A stretch of DNA of 64,000 bases from assembly GCA_963675655.1 (NCBI GenBank), contig OY776489.1, forward strand, positions 62,001 through 126,000. Direction: 5' to 3'. Shown piece after piece: positions 43,126-51,490 of the stretch (the first letter of the stretch is position 1; each line of letters begins with the position of its first letter). Source of the stretch: CAXXOK01 sp963675655 (GTDB taxonomy: Bacteria > Bacillota > Clostridia > Christensenellales > Aristaeellaceae). The notes under the pieces are model-generated. The model did no database searches, was not told the DNA's origin, and was given only the letters and a program-made list of their open reading frames with translations. Made by a program: the position numbers and the translations under genes.

Positions 43126-43486
43126 ATATGCAAGCTTTAACGTTATAAATCCACCAGCTGAGCTGGTGAGAATGAATTGCTTTGGCTTTCAGACGTAGGG
43201 CGAAGCGAAAGACAAGTTGTTTGCCGTCCAAAACATAAACGCATGGATTACGGCTCGTTTACGAGCAGTAGTGCTATCATTGCAATTGATAGATCGTTCA
43301 GTGCGTCTTGAGACGCGGCCAGTAAATTCGCCTTGAAGGCGCACCGGCTTAGCCGGTGGTTTTGATTCCCAGAAAGTTACTTTCCACTTTGGAAGCACGA
43401 ATAGAACTATCGACGAATGTTTAACCAATCTCACATATGCAATTGAATAGCAAACTCGATTTCGCACGTATGCAGTTGGGGCGACC
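43126..43486 (-). repeat. Cluster of short hairpins, possible IS200/IS605-type derivative or structured RNA
   Basis: No convincing gene lies in this 361-base stretch between two terminators. It holds at least seven short inverted repeats: 43152-43168, 43253-43266, 43274-43292, 43303-43316, 43329-43341, 43342-43358 and 43372-43384, with 5-8 bp stems and 1-7 nt loops. The first (CACCAGCTGAGCTGGTG) and sixth (CACCGGCTTAGCCGGTG) are the same hairpin apart from three changes that keep pairing. Paired subterminal hairpins are a feature of IS200/IS605 elements and their non-coding derivatives. The strand is uncertain. A minus-strand frame of 99 codons (43189-43488) is regarded as fortuitous. Confidence 0.55.
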
Positions 43487-43517
43487 AAAAGGGAAAGCCA
43501 TGTTGGCTTTCCCTTTT
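43487..43517 (-). terminator. Terminator of the GH3 glycosidase gene
   Basis: A perfect 14-bp stem (AAAAGGGAAAGCCA and complement) with a 3-nt loop lies 40 bases after the glycosidase stop. On the minus strand the stem ends in TTTT. Confidence 0.85.
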
Positions 43518-43556
43518 AGTTTGGGTAGTTGATTCGTTTTCAGCCAAACGCTACAT

Positions 43557-45635
43557 TTACTTTTCAACTTCGATTGCGATTGGAGCGCGTCCCAGCAATT
43601 CTACGCTGCGCGCATCCGGCTGACTGCCACCGATATACAGGGTAAATTTATGTCCAAGCGTACTTACTTTGCCGTCGTTATCAATGGCGGTAAACGCCTC
43701 TTCTCTAATCGGCACCGCAACGGTTTTCGTTTCACCGGCTGCCAGCGTAATACGCGTAAACCCGCAAAGGCTGTAATTTGGCACAGCATCCGGTGAATTA
43801 TGATCTTTAATGTAAATCTGCACCACTTCATCCGCTTCGCCATCACCTGTGTTGGTAACAGCTGCGCTAACTGTACTGTCTTTATATTGCGCATTAGCAT
43901 ACACAAAGCTCGAATAGCTCAAGCCAAACCCGAATGGATACAGCGGCGTGCCCGTGAAGTAGCGATAGGTGCGGTTCGTCATTGCATAATCTTCAAACGG
44001 CGGCAGTTCTTCTACCCCATGGTAGAAGGTTACCGGCAAACGGCCGCTGGGCGATACCTCGCCGAAAAGAATGCGTGCCAATGCGGAACCGCCCGCCTCG
44101 CCGGGATACCATGCCTCGATGACAGCGTTGCCCTGTGTTACCACCAGGGCGCTTCCCGAAGCTACTACGACGATTGTCGGTTTCCCGGCTGCGAGCACGG
44201 TGTTCAACAATTTCTGTTGGCAGGGCGGTAAGTTCAAATCCTTCTTATCGCCAGAGGAATACTCATTGCCGGTATCCCCTTCCTCGCCTTCCAGCGTCGC
44301 ATCCAAACCCAGACAGAGGATATTGACGTCGCACCGTTCCGCAATACCGACCGCTTCCGCAAGTCGGTCGTCCGCCAAGGCCAGATTGCTGGTACGGTCC
44401 TTGTACAAATGGCTGCCTTGCGAATAATACACACGAGCCTTGCCATCGCATGCCTGCCGTATCCCTTCCAGAAAGGTAATATAGCGCGAGGAAGTGCCGT
44501 TGTAATTGCCTTCCAGACAGGCAACGCTGTCCGCATTGGGGCCGATTACACCAATGTTGCTGATTTTAGATATATCCAGCGGCAGTATGCCGTCGTTCTT
44601 TAGCAATACCATACTTTTTTCCGCTATTGTCTGCGCAAAAGCAGCATTTTCCGCAGTGTCGTTTTGAGTGTAATCAATATGATCATATTCAGAGCCTTCA
44701 TCACCCAAAATTCCCAGCAAGTAGCGGGTCGTCATCAGCCGTTCGCATGCGGTCGTAATCTGCTCTTCCGTTACCAACCCTTCCTGATAGGCAGCCAGCA
44801 CTTGCAGGTACACAACACCGCAGTTGAGATCGCAGCCGTACTTCATCGCCAGCGCCGCGCTTTCCGGTGCTGTATCGGTCACATGATGGTGCTCGTGGAA
44901 ATCTCGTATGGCCCAGCAATCGCTAACGATGTGCCCTTCAAAGCCCCACTCGTCCCGCAGAATATCCTTTAGCAGTACTTTGCTGCCACAGGCAGGCTCG
45001 CCATTTACGCGGTTATATGCACCCATGACGCTTTCCACTTTCGCTTCTTTCACCAGTGCTTCAAAAGCAGGCAGATATGTCTCCCGCATATCCTTAGGGC
45101 TGGCAATTGCATCGAACTCATGGCGTATCGCTTCGGGGCCGGAATGGACCGCATAGTGTTTCGCACAGGCCGCCACTTTCAGCGTGTCCCCCTGTCCCTG
45201 CAGCCCGTTAACAAACGCAACGCCCAGCCGGGATGTTAAAAACGGATCTTCGCCGTAGGTTTCCTGCCCGCGGCCCCAGCGCGGATCACGGAAAATATTT
45301 ACATTCGGCGACCACATCGTAAGCCCTTTATAAATATCGCGGTCGCTATGTGCCGCCTGCATATTATATTTCGCACGCGCTTCAGTGGATATTATCTGCG
45401 CTACTTTTTCCTGTCGCTTCTCATCAAACACTGCCGCAAGCCCGATTGCCTGCGGAAACACCGTTGCCGTGCCGGCGCGGGCAACCCCATGCAGCGCCTC
45501 ATTCCACCAATTGTAAGCCGGTACGCCGAGGCGGGAAATCGCAGGCGCATCATAGCGCAGTTGACCAGCCTTCTCCTCCAGCGTCATCTGTGCTACCAGA
45601 GCCCTTGCCTTTTGGCTTGCCAGTTCTCTATTCAT
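43557..45635 (-). CDS. Glycoside hydrolase family 3 (beta-glucosidase/beta-xylosidase type)
   Basis: A 692-residue GH3 enzyme from ATG 45635; the upstream in-frame GTG (45644) overlaps the ribosome-binding site AAAGGTG. The N-terminal barrel has YNWWNEALHGVAR, RDPRWGRGQETYGEDPF, KHYAVHSGPE and the nucleophile Asp239 in HIVSDCWAI; the YNWWNEALHG and SDC pattern is typical of beta-xylosidase-like members. The second domain contains NIGVIGPNAD and KPTIVVVASGSALVV. A fibronectin III-like domain ends the chain. There is no signal peptide, so it acts on imported oligosaccharides. The gene is monocistronic and has a LacI/CcpA-operator-like site upstream. Confidence 0.93.
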   Translation of the reverse strand: MNRELASQKARALVAQMTLEEKAGQLRYDAPAISRLGVPAYNWWNEALHGVARAGTATVFPQAIGLAAVFDEKRQEKVAQIISTEARAKYNMQAAHSDRDIYKGLTMWSPNVNIFRDPRWGRGQETYGEDPFLTSRLGVAFVNGLQGQGDTLKVAACAKHYAVHSGPEAIRHEFDAIASPKDMRETYLPAFEALVKEAKVESVMGAYNRVNGEPACGSKVLLKDILRDEWGFEGHIVSDCWAIRDFHEHHHVTDTAPESAALAMKYGCDLNCGVVYLQVLAAYQEGLVTEEQITTACERLMTTRYLLGILGDEGSEYDHIDYTQNDTAENAAFAQTIAEKSMVLLKNDGILPLDISKISNIGVIGPNADSVACLEGNYNGTSSRYITFLEGIRQACDGKARVYYSQGSHLYKDRTSNLALADDRLAEAVGIAERCDVNILCLGLDATLEGEEGDTGNEYSSGDKKDLNLPPCQQKLLNTVLAAGKPTIVVVASGSALVVTQGNAVIEAWYPGEAGGSALARILFGEVSPSGRLPVTFYHGVEELPPFEDYAMTNRTYRYFTGTPLYPFGFGLSYSSFVYANAQYKDSTVSAAVTNTGDGEADEVVQIYIKDHNSPDAVPNYSLCGFTRITLAAGETKTVAVPIREEAFTAIDNDGKVSTLGHKFTLYIGGSQPDARSVELLGRAPIAIEVEK

Positions 45636-45734
45636 ATCATTCACCTTTCTAAATATTTACAGCGCGGAAAATCACGCCGCTATCATCCTTTTTTTCTAGT
45701 ATACGAGAGCTGACAGCAGAACTCCTTTTTGATA

Positions 45735-45748
45735 TGACAACGTTTTCG
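45735..45748 (-). promoter_or_regulatory. LacI/CcpA operator-like site upstream of the GH3 gene
   Basis: TGACAACGTTTTCG matches the catabolite-response consensus TGWAANCGNTNWCA at all but two positions and lies 100 bases upstream of the glycosidase start. It could bind CcpA or a sugar repressor such as the LacI protein at 20909. Confidence 0.45.
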
Positions 45749-45809
45749 TTATTTCTTTTTGATCTGCTGATATGTTGTTTTTTACCTACCAGCGCCAGCC
45801 GTTGCTTGC

Positions 45810-46028
45810 TTATTCGTCCAAGCTGTCCGGCAAATATTCCAGCAGATCGCCCGGTTGACAATTTAAAACCTGACACAGTTTTTCTAAAGTAGAAAACCGC
45901 ACGCCCTTCGCTTTCCCTGTTTTCAGAATGCTTAAATTGGCGGGCGTTACCCCGACGCGCTGGCTTAACTCATTCAGCGACATCTTTCGTTTTGCAAGCA
46001 TAATATCCAGCGTTACATTCATCGGCAT
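45810..46028 (-). CDS. Small Xre/Cro-type DNA-binding protein (YozG-like)
   Basis: A 72-residue protein from ATG 46028, with GAGGTG 7-12 bases upstream; the in-frame GTG at 46037 lies in that site. The helix-turn-helix is MSLNELSQRVGVTPANLSILKTGKAKGVRFSTLEKLCQVLNCQPGDLLEY, the HTH_26 form. It follows the DUF2975 gene by 10 bases. Pairs of a DUF2975 membrane protein with such a regulator are common in Firmicutes; the regulator usually controls the pair. Confidence 0.88.
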   Translation of the reverse strand: MPMNVTLDIMLAKRKMSLNELSQRVGVTPANLSILKTGKAKGVRFSTLEKLCQVLNCQPGDLLEYLPDSLDE

Positions 46029-46038
46029 TTTATTCACC

Positions 46039-46518
46039 TCAAATCGTCAAATCATTCTCCTGCTTTATCTGTGCAGCGTTGCGTACCAATGCACCCAGCA
46101 CGTGAAATACGATGATCGCCACCACACCGATATAGACAGCCGCCAGCAAGCACAACAAAATAAAGGCCGGAATAACACCCGTAATAATCAGAAACGCCGC
46201 CAGAATCAACACCAGCAGTAAATCACCCGTTGCGAGCCATTTGATGCGCTCAAAACGGATAACGTTCGGCGCAGAGAATGCTTCTCCTGTGGAGACTGTG
46301 GTAAATACTTTCCACAGCATGACAATTGCAACGAATACCGGTGTTGCCAGTAGCCCCGCATATAGCTGCATCGGCCATACCCAGATCGATAAACTGGGAC
46401 GCACATATACGACATGCGCCATGTATTGCGGAACACCCCAAAAGACGATAGACAGAATCGCAATGGTACTGATGACAAGCACTACCTTTAACAAAACAGA
46501 AGCTGTTTGCGGTTTCAT
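46039..46518 (-). CDS. DUF2975 family membrane protein
   Basis: A 159-residue protein with four hydrophobic segments, at about 8-30, 45-68, 96-115 and 120-142. The motif GEAFSAPNVIRFERIKWLATGDLLL between helices 2 and 3 is the mark of DUF2975. The function of the family is not known. AGGAGGG precedes ATG 46518, and a consensus-like promoter lies at 46551-46579. It is co-transcribed with the Xre-type regulator downstream. Confidence 0.88.
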   Translation of the reverse strand: MKPQTASVLLKVVLVISTIAILSIVFWGVPQYMAHVVYVRPSLSIWVWPMQLYAGLLATPVFVAIVMLWKVFTTVSTGEAFSAPNVIRFERIKWLATGDLLLVLILAAFLIITGVIPAFILLCLLAAVYIGVVAIIVFHVLGALVRNAAQIKQENDLTI

Positions 46519-46550
46519 TATTTTTCCCTCCTGATTGTTTTAATAGCAAT

Positions 46551-46579
46551 ATAGTATGCTACAATTTATTGATTGTCAA
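46551..46579 (-). promoter_or_regulatory. Promoter of the DUF2975-Xre pair
   Basis: On the minus strand TTGACA (46574-46579) and TACTAT (46551-46556) have a 17-base spacer, 33 bases upstream of ATG 46518. Confidence 0.82.
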
Positions 46580-46631
46580 CTATATTTTATCGTATTATTT
46601 AATTTTTTGTTTTGATTCAATATTAGAAAAA

Positions 46632-46654
46632 CGGCGTGCCATTCAGCAACGCCG
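46632..46654 (-). terminator. Terminator of the beta-CASP nuclease gene
   Basis: CGGCGT (46632-46637) pairs with ACGCCG (46649-46654) across an 11-nt loop, 11 bases after the stop of the nuclease gene. On the minus strand it is followed by TTTTTC. Confidence 0.75.
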
Positions 46655-46664
46655 CTTTTTTGCC

Positions 46665-48320
46665 CTATCTTCTTCTGCCAAATCTGTGAATCAACCCATA
46701 CAAAGCAGCTTCCATCTTCTTTTGCTCTTTCTTGGGTCTGTTTTTCATTTCTTCCACCAGCTCGTTTATATGCATTGCAGCCGTAAGCAGCTCCCCATAC
46801 GGGGTTCCCTCCGCCCGTTTCCGCTGCGGTTCGCGCTGCGGTTTAGGTGCTTCGACATGCTCTTCTTCCAAAGGCTCTCTCTTTGTGATTCTTTCTTTAT
46901 TTCCTTGCGCAACCAACCGGCATTCAGTCAGATCCCAACTCTCACCATTATACGGCGCGGTAGCGGAACGGCCGAATTCATCATGCAGGCGCTTGGCAAA
47001 CCCTTCGGCTACACTGTCCTCACCATGGGTAACGAACACATGGCGAATATCGCCCTGAAAACTGCCAATCCACTTGAGCAGCCCATTCTCATCCGCATGA
47101 CCGCTGATACCGGCCAATTTATGGATGCTGGCCTGCACTGAAATCGTCTCGCCAAAGAGTTTTACTTTCTTAGCTCCATCCGTCAGCAACCGGCCCAGCG
47201 TGCCTTCACTTTGATAGCCTACAAACAGTATAGTGCTTTCTGGCCGCCACAGGTTGTGTTTTAGATGGTGGCGGATACGGCCGGCATCACACATTCCGCT
47301 GGCGGAAAGGATGACTTTGGGCGTGGGTTCATTGTTTATCATCTTGCTTTCATCCGCCGTCACGGATACGCGCAGTCCCTCAAACTTAATCGGGTTAATC
47401 CCCTTTTTCAGTAACGCGATGGTTTCCTCGTCCATGCAGTCGAACATATGCTCTTTGAAAACTTCAGTCGCTTCAATTGCCAAGGGACTATCGATATATA
47501 CCGGAAACTCGGGGTGGCTTGTAATGAGTCCGTTTTGCTTAATCTGTCGTAAAAAGTACAACAGCTCCTGTGTGCGGCCTACCGCAAAGCAGGGTACAAC
47601 CACATTGCCGCCTTTTTGAAATGTTTCATTTAAAACACGAACCAGTTCGCCCACATAATCCGGGGTTTTGCCGTGGCTGCGATTACCGTATGTGGATTCC
47701 ATAACGACATAATCCGCGCTGGTTATGTACTCTGGATCACGCAGCAACGGTTGATTGGCGTTGCCAATATCGCCGGAGAAAACAATCGTTTGGGTTTTTC
47801 CCTCTTCCGTCACGGTAATCTTGATGGAGGCCGACCCCAACAAGTGCCCCACATCCACCATCTCAATGGCGATTCCCTCGCAAATCTGCACCGTTTGATC
47901 GTATTTGCAGGCAACAAACAATTTGCTAGTTTCAGCTGCATGCTCCGTCGTGTACAGGGGCTCAGCGGGAGGTTCTCCGCTGCGTTGTGCTTTGCGGTTT
48001 TTCCACGAAACTTCCATCTCCTGTATATGCGCAGAATCCAAGAGCATAATCGCGCATAGTTCCGCCGTTGCCCGGGTTGCAAAAATTTTGCCGCGGAATC
48101 CCTGCTTGTACAGCAACGGCAGCCAGCCGCTATGGTCAATATGCGCGTGGGTCAAAAACACATAATCCACCGCGGATGCATGCACAGGCAGTGTAGCATT
48201 TTCGTACAGGTTTGCGCCTTGCTCCATGCCATAATCCACCAGGATTCTTTTCCCGCATGCTTCTAAAAAATAACGGCTGCCGGTTACCTCGCGCGCAGCA
48301 CCCAAAAAGGTCAGTTTCAT
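46665..48320 (-). CDS. MBL-fold beta-CASP ribonuclease-like protein
   Basis: A 551-residue protein of the metallo-beta-lactamase/beta-CASP/RMMBL family, which processes RNA 3' or 5' ends (archaeal-type CPSF or YsH1-like in bacteria). Metal motifs are KLTFLGAAREVTGS, THAHIDHSGWLP, GHLLGSASI and FSGDIGN; beta-CASP motifs are VVMESTYGNRSHGK, FAVGRTQELLYFL and ILSASGMCDAGRIRHHL; the RMMBL motif is ISGHADENGLLKWI. A charged C-terminal tail of about 90 residues (460-551) lacks motifs. It has its own promoter inside the uvrA terminator. Confidence 0.9.
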   Translation of the reverse strand: MKLTFLGAAREVTGSRYFLEACGKRILVDYGMEQGANLYENATLPVHASAVDYVFLTHAHIDHSGWLPLLYKQGFRGKIFATRATAELCAIMLLDSAHIQEMEVSWKNRKAQRSGEPPAEPLYTTEHAAETSKLFVACKYDQTVQICEGIAIEMVDVGHLLGSASIKITVTEEGKTQTIVFSGDIGNANQPLLRDPEYITSADYVVMESTYGNRSHGKTPDYVGELVRVLNETFQKGGNVVVPCFAVGRTQELLYFLRQIKQNGLITSHPEFPVYIDSPLAIEATEVFKEHMFDCMDEETIALLKKGINPIKFEGLRVSVTADESKMINNEPTPKVILSASGMCDAGRIRHHLKHNLWRPESTILFVGYQSEGTLGRLLTDGAKKVKLFGETISVQASIHKLAGISGHADENGLLKWIGSFQGDIRHVFVTHGEDSVAEGFAKRLHDEFGRSATAPYNGESWDLTECRLVAQGNKERITKREPLEEEHVEAPKPQREPQRKRAEGTPYGELLTAAMHINELVEEMKNRPKKEQKKMEAALYGLIHRFGRRR

Positions 48321-48371
48321 CTTTCTGCCTCCTGCCTTTCGTACGGTTGTCTTCGTTTGTGTATTGTAAAA

Positions 48372-48416
48372 GCCGCCCGCACTTTATTACCCATATTATA
48401 ACAAAGCGCGGGCGGC
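48372..48416 (-). terminator. Terminator of uvrA
   Basis: GCCGCCCGC (48372-48380) pairs with GCGGGCGGC (48408-48416); after one mismatch four more base pairs form. On the minus strand TTTTACAATAC follows. Confidence 0.8.
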
Positions 48417-48423
48417 ATATCAA
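48395..48423 (-). promoter_or_regulatory. Promoter of the beta-CASP nuclease gene, embedded in the uvrA terminator
   Basis: On the minus strand TTGATA (48418-48423) and TATAAT (48395-48400) have a 17-base spacer. The spacer contains one arm of the uvrA terminator and the -10 box lies in its loop. Confidence 0.75.
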
Positions 48424-48432
48424 ACAAAAGCT

Positions 48433-51282
48433 TTATTCGGTTTTCCGTTCTTTATCCCGTCTCAATACTTCCGCAAGGTATTTGCCTGTGTAGCTTTTCT
48501 TACGTTTGGCAACCTCTTCCGGTGTACCTGCGCATACCAGCTTACCGCCGCCATCTCCGCCTTCCGGTCCCAAATCGATCACATAATCGGCGTATTTAAT
48601 TACATCAAGATTGTGCTCGATCACTAATACGGAATTGCCGCCTTCCACCAGTCGTTCCAGAACACCCAGCAGCTTGCCGACGTCATCCATATGCAGGCCC
48701 GTGGTTGGTTCGTCCAGCAGATAGATCGTCCGCCCCGTTGCCCGACGGCTCAACTCGGTCGCCAGCTTGATACGCTGCGCCTCACCGCCGGACAGCTGGG
48801 TGCTTGGCTGCCCGATTTTCAGGTAATCAAGGCCGACATCATAAAGGGTTTGTAGCTTGTTGACGATCGGCTGATGTGCCTCAAAGAAGGTGAGCGCCTC
48901 TTCCACCGTCATTTCCAGCACATCGTAAATATTCTTCCCCTTATAGCGTACTTCCAGTGTTTCCCGGTTATAACGCATACCTTTACACACATCGCAGGGT
49001 ACGTAAATATCCGGCAGAAAATGCATTTCAATTTTAAGAAGCCCATCGCCGGAGCAAGCCTCACAGCGACCGCCCTTTACGTTAAAGCTGAAGCGGCTTT
49101 CACGGTAACCGCGCGCTTTTGCATCCGGCGTCATGGCAAACAGTTTGCGAATTAAATCAAACAAACCGGTATAGGTCGCGGGGTTGCTGCGCGGCGTACG
49201 CCCGATGGGGCTTTGATCAATCGAGATAATTTTATCCAGCTGCTCTACGCCCTCCATGCCGCCGAATTTACCCGCATGCGTTTTGGCGCGATTAAGAACC
49301 TTCGCCAGATGGTTATACAAAATCCCGTTTACAAGGCTGCTTTTCCCAGAGCCGCTTACGCCGGTCACTACGCAGAAAACGCCCAGCGGAAACGCCACGT
49401 CGATATTGCGCAGGTTATGCTCCGCTGCTTTGTGAACCGTCAGCCACCCTTTGGCTTCGCGTCGTGTTTGCGGCACCGGAATAAACTTTTTCCCGCTCAG
49501 GTATTGCCCTGTCAGCGATTCGGGATTGGCGGCAATCTCGTCAAAGGTGCCTTGTGCCGTAACCATGCCGCCATGTACCCCCGCGCCCGGGCCGACATCT
49601 ACAATATAGTCGGCTTCACGCATCGTATCTTCGTCATGCTCTACAACAATCAGGGTGTTACCCAAGTCCCGCAGATGTTTGAGCGTTTCAATCAGCTTAT
49701 GGTTATCCCGCTGATGCAGCCCAATAGAAGGCTCATCCAGAATATACAGAACCCCCATTAAGCTGGAACCGATCTGCGTCGCCAGCCGTATACGCTGCGC
49801 CTCGCCGCCAGACAGCGTACCTGCTGCACGTGCCAGTGTAAGATAGCTTAAGCCGACACTATCCAGAAACGTTAAACGACTGTCAATTTCCCGCAGGATT
49901 TGGGAAGCGATCATCTGCTCTTTTTCGCCCAATTTTAAGCTGCGGAAGAACACTCGCGCTTTGGTAACGGACAATTCCGTAACCTCGCTGATGTTAATGC
50001 CGCCTACCGTAACCGCAAGCACTTCCGGCCGTAGGCGGTGCCCGCCGCAGGCGCTGCACGACTCGGCACTCATATATTCCTCATAAGCTGCCTTCATGCC
50101 CTCGCTGCTGGTTTCGTGGTAACGGCGCATCAATGTATTAATAACGCCCTCAAACGTAGTGTTATAATGCCCCTGCCCGTTTGCGCCTTCATAATACACA
50201 GTGATTTTTTCATCGCCTGTGCCATACATCAGCAAATCCACAATTTTCTGCGGAAGCTCACTGAAAGGCACATCCAAACTGAATTGATACTTCTTGGCCA
50301 ATGCCCGAAAATAGGTGCTGGCAACGCTGCCTGGATCGCTGACATTCCAGCCCATCGCTTGCAGCGCGCCTTCGTTCAGGCTTTTACTGGGGTCTGGCAC
50401 CAAATTGTCCACGCTGATGCGCAGGATGGTACCTAACCCATCGCACTCCGGGCAAGCGCCAAACGGGCTGTTGAAGCTGAACATACGTGGCGCCAGTTCC
50501 TCAATGGAGATGCCGCAGTCCGGGCAGGCATAATTCTGCGAAAACAATAGCTCGCCCTGATCAAACAGATCTACCAGCACCAAGCCCTCTGCGGCGCCCG
50601 CTGCGGTTTCCAGGCTGTCGGAAAGACGGCGACGAAAATCATCGCTGTCATGTACTACCAAACGGTCAATGACGATGTTTACGTCGTGTTTCACTTTCTT
50701 GTTCAGTGTCGGCAAATCATCCAACTCGTACATTTCGCCGTCGATTTTAACACGCACATAGCCTTGGCGGCGCGCATCCTCCATTAGTTTCTGGTGCTCG
50801 CCCTTCCGCTGGCGTACCACCGGGGCCAGCACCTGCATCTTGGTTCCGTCCGCCAGCAGCATGATCTGGTCTACCATCTGGTCAATCGTTTGCTGCTTAA
50901 TTTCCTTACCGCATTTAGGGCAATGCGGTATACCGACGCGTGCATAAAGCAAACGCAGATAGTCGTACACCTCGGTTACAGTGCCGACGGTGGAACGCGG
51001 GTTGCGGCTGGTCGTTTTCTGGTCGATGGAGATCGCCGGTGAAAGACCGTCGATACTATCGATATCCGGCTTTTTCATTTGCCCCAGAAACATACGCGCA
51101 TAAGATGAAAGGCTTTCCACATAGCGCCTTTGCCCCTCGGCATAAATAGTATCAAACGCCAGACTGGTTTTCCCAGAGCCGCTTAGCCCCGTGAAAACTA
51201 CCAGCTTGTCCCGTGGTATCTCAATGGATACATTTTTTAAGTTATGCTCGCGTGCGCCGCGAACGATTAATTTATCTTGCAA
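48433..51282 (-). CDS. uvrA: Excinuclease ABC subunit A
   Basis: A 949-residue UvrA that starts with TTG at 51282, preceded by AAGGTGGGG at 7 bases; no ATG or GTG suits as well because family similarity begins at the first residues (DKLIVRGAREHNLKNV). Two ABC domains have Walker A GLSGSGKTS and GVSGSGKSS, signatures LSGGEAQRIRLA twice, and Walker B YILDEPSIGLH and LLDEPTTGLH. Zinc modules are CPDC/CPEC, CSACGG and CEAC/CDVC. UvrA finds bulky DNA lesions for the UvrABC nuclease. A LexA-box-like sequence lies upstream. uvrB is not adjacent. Confidence 0.97.
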   Translation of the reverse strand: MQDKLIVRGAREHNLKNVSIEIPRDKLVVFTGLSGSGKTSLAFDTIYAEGQRRYVESLSSYARMFLGQMKKPDIDSIDGLSPAISIDQKTTSRNPRSTVGTVTEVYDYLRLLYARVGIPHCPKCGKEIKQQTIDQMVDQIMLLADGTKMQVLAPVVRQRKGEHQKLMEDARRQGYVRVKIDGEMYELDDLPTLNKKVKHDVNIVIDRLVVHDSDDFRRRLSDSLETAAGAAEGLVLVDLFDQGELLFSQNYACPDCGISIEELAPRMFSFNSPFGACPECDGLGTILRISVDNLVPDPSKSLNEGALQAMGWNVSDPGSVASTYFRALAKKYQFSLDVPFSELPQKIVDLLMYGTGDEKITVYYEGANGQGHYNTTFEGVINTLMRRYHETSSEGMKAAYEEYMSAESCSACGGHRLRPEVLAVTVGGINISEVTELSVTKARVFFRSLKLGEKEQMIASQILREIDSRLTFLDSVGLSYLTLARAAGTLSGGEAQRIRLATQIGSSLMGVLYILDEPSIGLHQRDNHKLIETLKHLRDLGNTLIVVEHDEDTMREADYIVDVGPGAGVHGGMVTAQGTFDEIAANPESLTGQYLSGKKFIPVPQTRREAKGWLTVHKAAEHNLRNIDVAFPLGVFCVVTGVSGSGKSSLVNGILYNHLAKVLNRAKTHAGKFGGMEGVEQLDKIISIDQSPIGRTPRSNPATYTGLFDLIRKLFAMTPDAKARGYRESRFSFNVKGGRCEACSGDGLLKIEMHFLPDIYVPCDVCKGMRYNRETLEVRYKGKNIYDVLEMTVEEALTFFEAHQPIVNKLQTLYDVGLDYLKIGQPSTQLSGGEAQRIKLATELSRRATGRTIYLLDEPTTGLHMDDVGKLLGVLERLVEGGNSVLVIEHNLDVIKYADYVIDLGPEGGDGGGKLVCAGTPEEVAKRKKSYTGKYLAEVLRRDKERKTE

Positions 51283-51343
51283 GAATTATCCCCACCTTCT
51301 GTGCCGGAGCGGGCATACGCCCAGAATGTTATCAATATCGAAG

Positions 51344-51357
51344 CGAACATATGTCGC
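51344..51357 (-). promoter_or_regulatory. LexA (SOS) box-like site upstream of uvrA
   Basis: CGAACATATGTCGC matches the Gram-positive LexA/DinR box CGAACRNRYGTTYC in 12 of 14 positions and lies 62-75 bases upstream of the uvrA start. Control of uvrA by LexA is established in Bacillus, which supports the call. Confidence 0.65.
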
Positions 51358-51490
51358 GGGAACGTCAGTTCTTTTCTAGGCATATAGAAACCCCTTTTTC
51401 TGCGTTGTCCGCGGGTTTCCACGCCCAGCTATACGTACCGCCCGGGAGCGGCAACCGCTCCCGGCGATACATCCGTTTCTTTCTTCGTGG

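Noticed and set aside
43126..43486. CRISPR array
   Set aside because: The hairpins differ in sequence and spacing; there are no identical repeats with unique spacers.
43189..43488. 99-codon minus-strand open frame in the hairpin cluster
   Set aside because: It has no ribosome-binding site, its sequence is set by the inverted repeats, and its composition resembles no protein family.
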